From: an uncultured Bacteroidales bacterium
GTDB taxonomy: Bacteria; Bacteroidota; Bacteroidia; Bacteroidales; UBA932
DNA length: 64,000 nt
Reading direction: 5' to 3'
Assembly (NCBI GenBank): GCA_944322715.1
Contig: CALUPT010000006.1
Span: forward strand, 62,001-126,000
A model generated the notes under the pieces. That model saw only the letters and a list, made by a program, of their open reading frames with translations. It was not told the DNA's origin and did not search any database. Numbering within the stretch: the first letter of the stretch is position 1; each line of letters begins with the position of its first letter. The position numbers and the translations under genes are program-made. This document shows, piece after piece, positions 62,783-64,000 of the stretch.

Positions 62783-63070
62783 TTATTTTTCTTCTGAAGT
62801 GAGTCTGGTGATGGTCTCGCTGAGTTTTTCGCTGAGGGTGTCGAGCCTGTCGAACAGTTCCTTGCGGATGCCGTTGTAGTATGACCTCTTTGTCCCTTCC
62901 GGGTGGTTGATCTTGTCTTTCAGCTCGTTGTAGAGGTCTACCGCCTCATCGATTATCTTGTTGATCTCGTCTGAATTCTTCTCCGGGTTGAGTCCGATGA
63001 AGAGTGCGCAGTCATCGAGAAATTCTTCGATGAAGAATTCGATGTCTTTTTTGATGTCTCTAAGGTTCAT
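62783..63070 (-). CDS. Small conserved helical protein of unknown function
   Basis: The 95-residue protein is acidic and helical (MNLRDIKKDIEFFIEEFLDDCALFIGL, then IDEAVDLYNELKDKINHPEGTKRSYYNGIRKELFDRLDTLSEKLSETITRLTSEEK). I recall similar small proteins in many Bacteroidales genomes but no known function. A -7 box lies about 80 nt upstream, so it is its own transcription unit. It has no signal peptide or membrane helix and should be cytoplasmic. Confidence 0.78.
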   Translation of the reverse strand: MNLRDIKKDIEFFIEEFLDDCALFIGLNPEKNSDEINKIIDEAVDLYNELKDKINHPEGTKRSYYNGIRKELFDRLDTLSEKLSETITRLTSEEK

Positions 63071-63149
63071 GGTATAATAAGTTTGTTTTGTTGTCGTTGC
63101 CTTGCCCGGATGCCTGTCATGTCGGGAGCACCTGAAAGCATTTGCGCTG

Positions 63150-63157
63150 CAAAGATA
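63150..63157 (-). promoter_or_regulatory. -7 box of the small protein at 62783
   Basis: On the - strand TATCTTTG matches TAnnTTTG, 80 nt before the start at 63070. A -33 TTTG at the right spacing is not seen. Confidence 0.5.
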
Positions 63158-63234
63158 GCAATTTTCTGCAAAATAGGGATTCCCGGATTATTCTTCCGTT
63201 CTGCGGTCGTTGCCGGACCCGGCAGGACGGCCAT

Positions 63235-63933
63235 TCAGTCTGTCTGCAGGATTCTTCTGACCGTTAGGAGTCTGTCAGCGCCATCGTAATAGTCAGGCCG
63301 GCCCGGTATCAGGGAATTTATCCTGACATAGTGAGAGGAATGGATCATTCTTCCGTCTCCGAGGTATATCCCCACATGGGATATACTGTCACCGGCTCCA
63401 TCCTGCCCGTGGGTCCCGAAAAAGAGCAGGTCTCCCGGCTGCAGCGACTCGAAAAGCCTGGCTGCGGAATTTTTGCCATCCGTGGTCTCCCGGGCCGGAT
63501 AAAGTTCCGGAATGTCCACGGCAGATCCGCACAGGGCCTGCTGTGAGGCATTGCGGGGGAGGAGAAGGCCGTTCATCCGGAACACATGACGGACAAGCCC
63601 GCTGCAGTCCACTCCGTTCGGTGATGCCCCTCCCCACAGGTACGGAACACCGATGAATTTCATGGCTTCAGCTGTTATGTTTTCTGCGGTCGGAGAGCAT
63701 TCGGCTTTCCATTTGCCGTAATCCATGATGTCCTTCCGCGGGACATAGCCGGTCTTCCCGTCCGGAAGGATTACTTCCGCAAATCCGTGTCTTGTCACCG
63801 GGCGGCGGTACCGCTGTATTTCCATTGCCGTGACGGGAGCCTTGCCTTCGATGTCCATCCGTACCGTCACGGTCTTTCCGGATTGACGCAGGATGTCTCC
63901 CTCCACGATGTCGCATATTTTCAGGGATTTCAT
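63235..63933 (-). CDS. NlpC/P60 (C40) cell-wall peptidase
   Basis: The 232-residue frame has an SH3-like segment (FAEVILPDGKTGYVPRKDIMDY) followed by the NlpC/P60 domain. The catalytic Cys is in LWGGASPNGVDCSGLVRHVFRMNG and the His in GDSISHVGIYLGDGRMIHSS, with LQPGDLLFFG between. These enzymes cut peptide cross-links in peptidoglycan. The frame remains open beyond ATG 63933 to the window edge, so the true start, signal peptide and a further SH3 domain may lie outside. Confidence 0.88.
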   Translation of the reverse strand: MKSLKICDIVEGDILRQSGKTVTVRMDIEGKAPVTAMEIQRYRRPVTRHGFAEVILPDGKTGYVPRKDIMDYGKWKAECSPTAENITAEAMKFIGVPYLWGGASPNGVDCSGLVRHVFRMNGLLLPRNASQQALCGSAVDIPELYPARETTDGKNSAARLFESLQPGDLLFFGTHGQDGAGDSISHVGIYLGDGRMIHSSHYVRINSLIPGRPDYYDGADRLLTVRRILQTD

Positions 63934-64000
63934 GGATGGACAGGAATATACTGTGCTTTTCCAGGCGGTGCATATATATTTGGGAGTTGCCCGGTATTCT

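Noticed and set aside
1..64000. tRNA, rRNA, integrase or transposase genes that would mark an integrated island.
   Set aside because: None was recognised by eye on either strand. A covariance-model scan would be needed to exclude a tRNA in the short gaps.

Overview
The window is a chromosomal segment of a Bacteroidota bacterium, almost certainly of the order Bacteroidales and probably a gut or other anaerobic lineage. The evidence is two SusC/SusD pairs, many Bacteroidota lipoprotein signals, Bacteroidota-only families (DUF6029, Omp28, DUF4251, DUF4136, DUF3823, DUF4271, DUF2723), a type IX secretion (T9SS) sorting domain, a split transketolase, menaquinone genes, and promoters of the TTTG-N19/21-TAnnTTTG type. 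I cannot name the genus from sequence alone.

Layout. (1) 1-1450 is a small accessory patch: the tail of an unknown gene, a solitary XRE regulator with a palindrome in its promoter, and a complete HigB/HigA toxin-antitoxin pair with its own promoter, operator-like palindrome and terminator. (2) 1750-23480, all on the + strand, is a long surface-protein locus: two ligand-binding-type lipoproteins, a DUF6029 barrel, an Omp28 protein with a CxxC motif, a lipoprotein, a subtilisin with a T9SS C-terminal domain, a PorV-like barrel, SusC, SusD, a SusD-linked lipoprotein, a second subtilisin lipoprotein, a small lipocalin-like lipoprotein, a paralogue of the earlier lipoprotein, and a TlpA-like thioredoxin. 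I read it as a proteolysis and peptide-import locus in which proteases take the place of glycoside hydrolases. (3) 23534-44160 is mostly housekeeping: lolD, a TrmN6-like methyltransferase, an ECF sigma operon behind split transketolase, lepA with a glycosyltransferase, menA and ubiE facing each other, a compact SUI1-DUF4271-hemD-rnpA-yidD-ubiE operon, a large DUF2723 membrane protein, a methyltransferase, DUF456, an M24 aminopeptidase and three small secreted proteins. (4) 44158-59982 (- strand) is a polysaccharide utilization locus (PUL) whose GH76 and GH92 enzymes point to alpha-mannan. It also has SusC/D, DUF3823, a surface glycan-binding candidate, an unassigned glycosidase-like lipoprotein and a broken DUF4965-family gene. 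(5) 60191-62717 is a divergent membrane-spanning regulator (sensor propeller, one membrane helix, winged helix plus transcriptional-activator domain), split by a frameshift exactly at a run of eight G. (6) 62783-63933 holds a conserved small protein and an NlpC/P60 peptidase.

The most interesting signals are: the two G8 tracts, one breaking the PUL regulator and one inside an intact surface lipoprotein gene; the three GGTTAA direct repeats about one helical turn apart between the regulator and the PUL; the protease-based SusCD locus with a T9SS-type peptidase beside a PorV-like barrel; and the internally deleted DUF4965 gene. No tRNA, rRNA, CRISPR array or insertion sequence was recognised.
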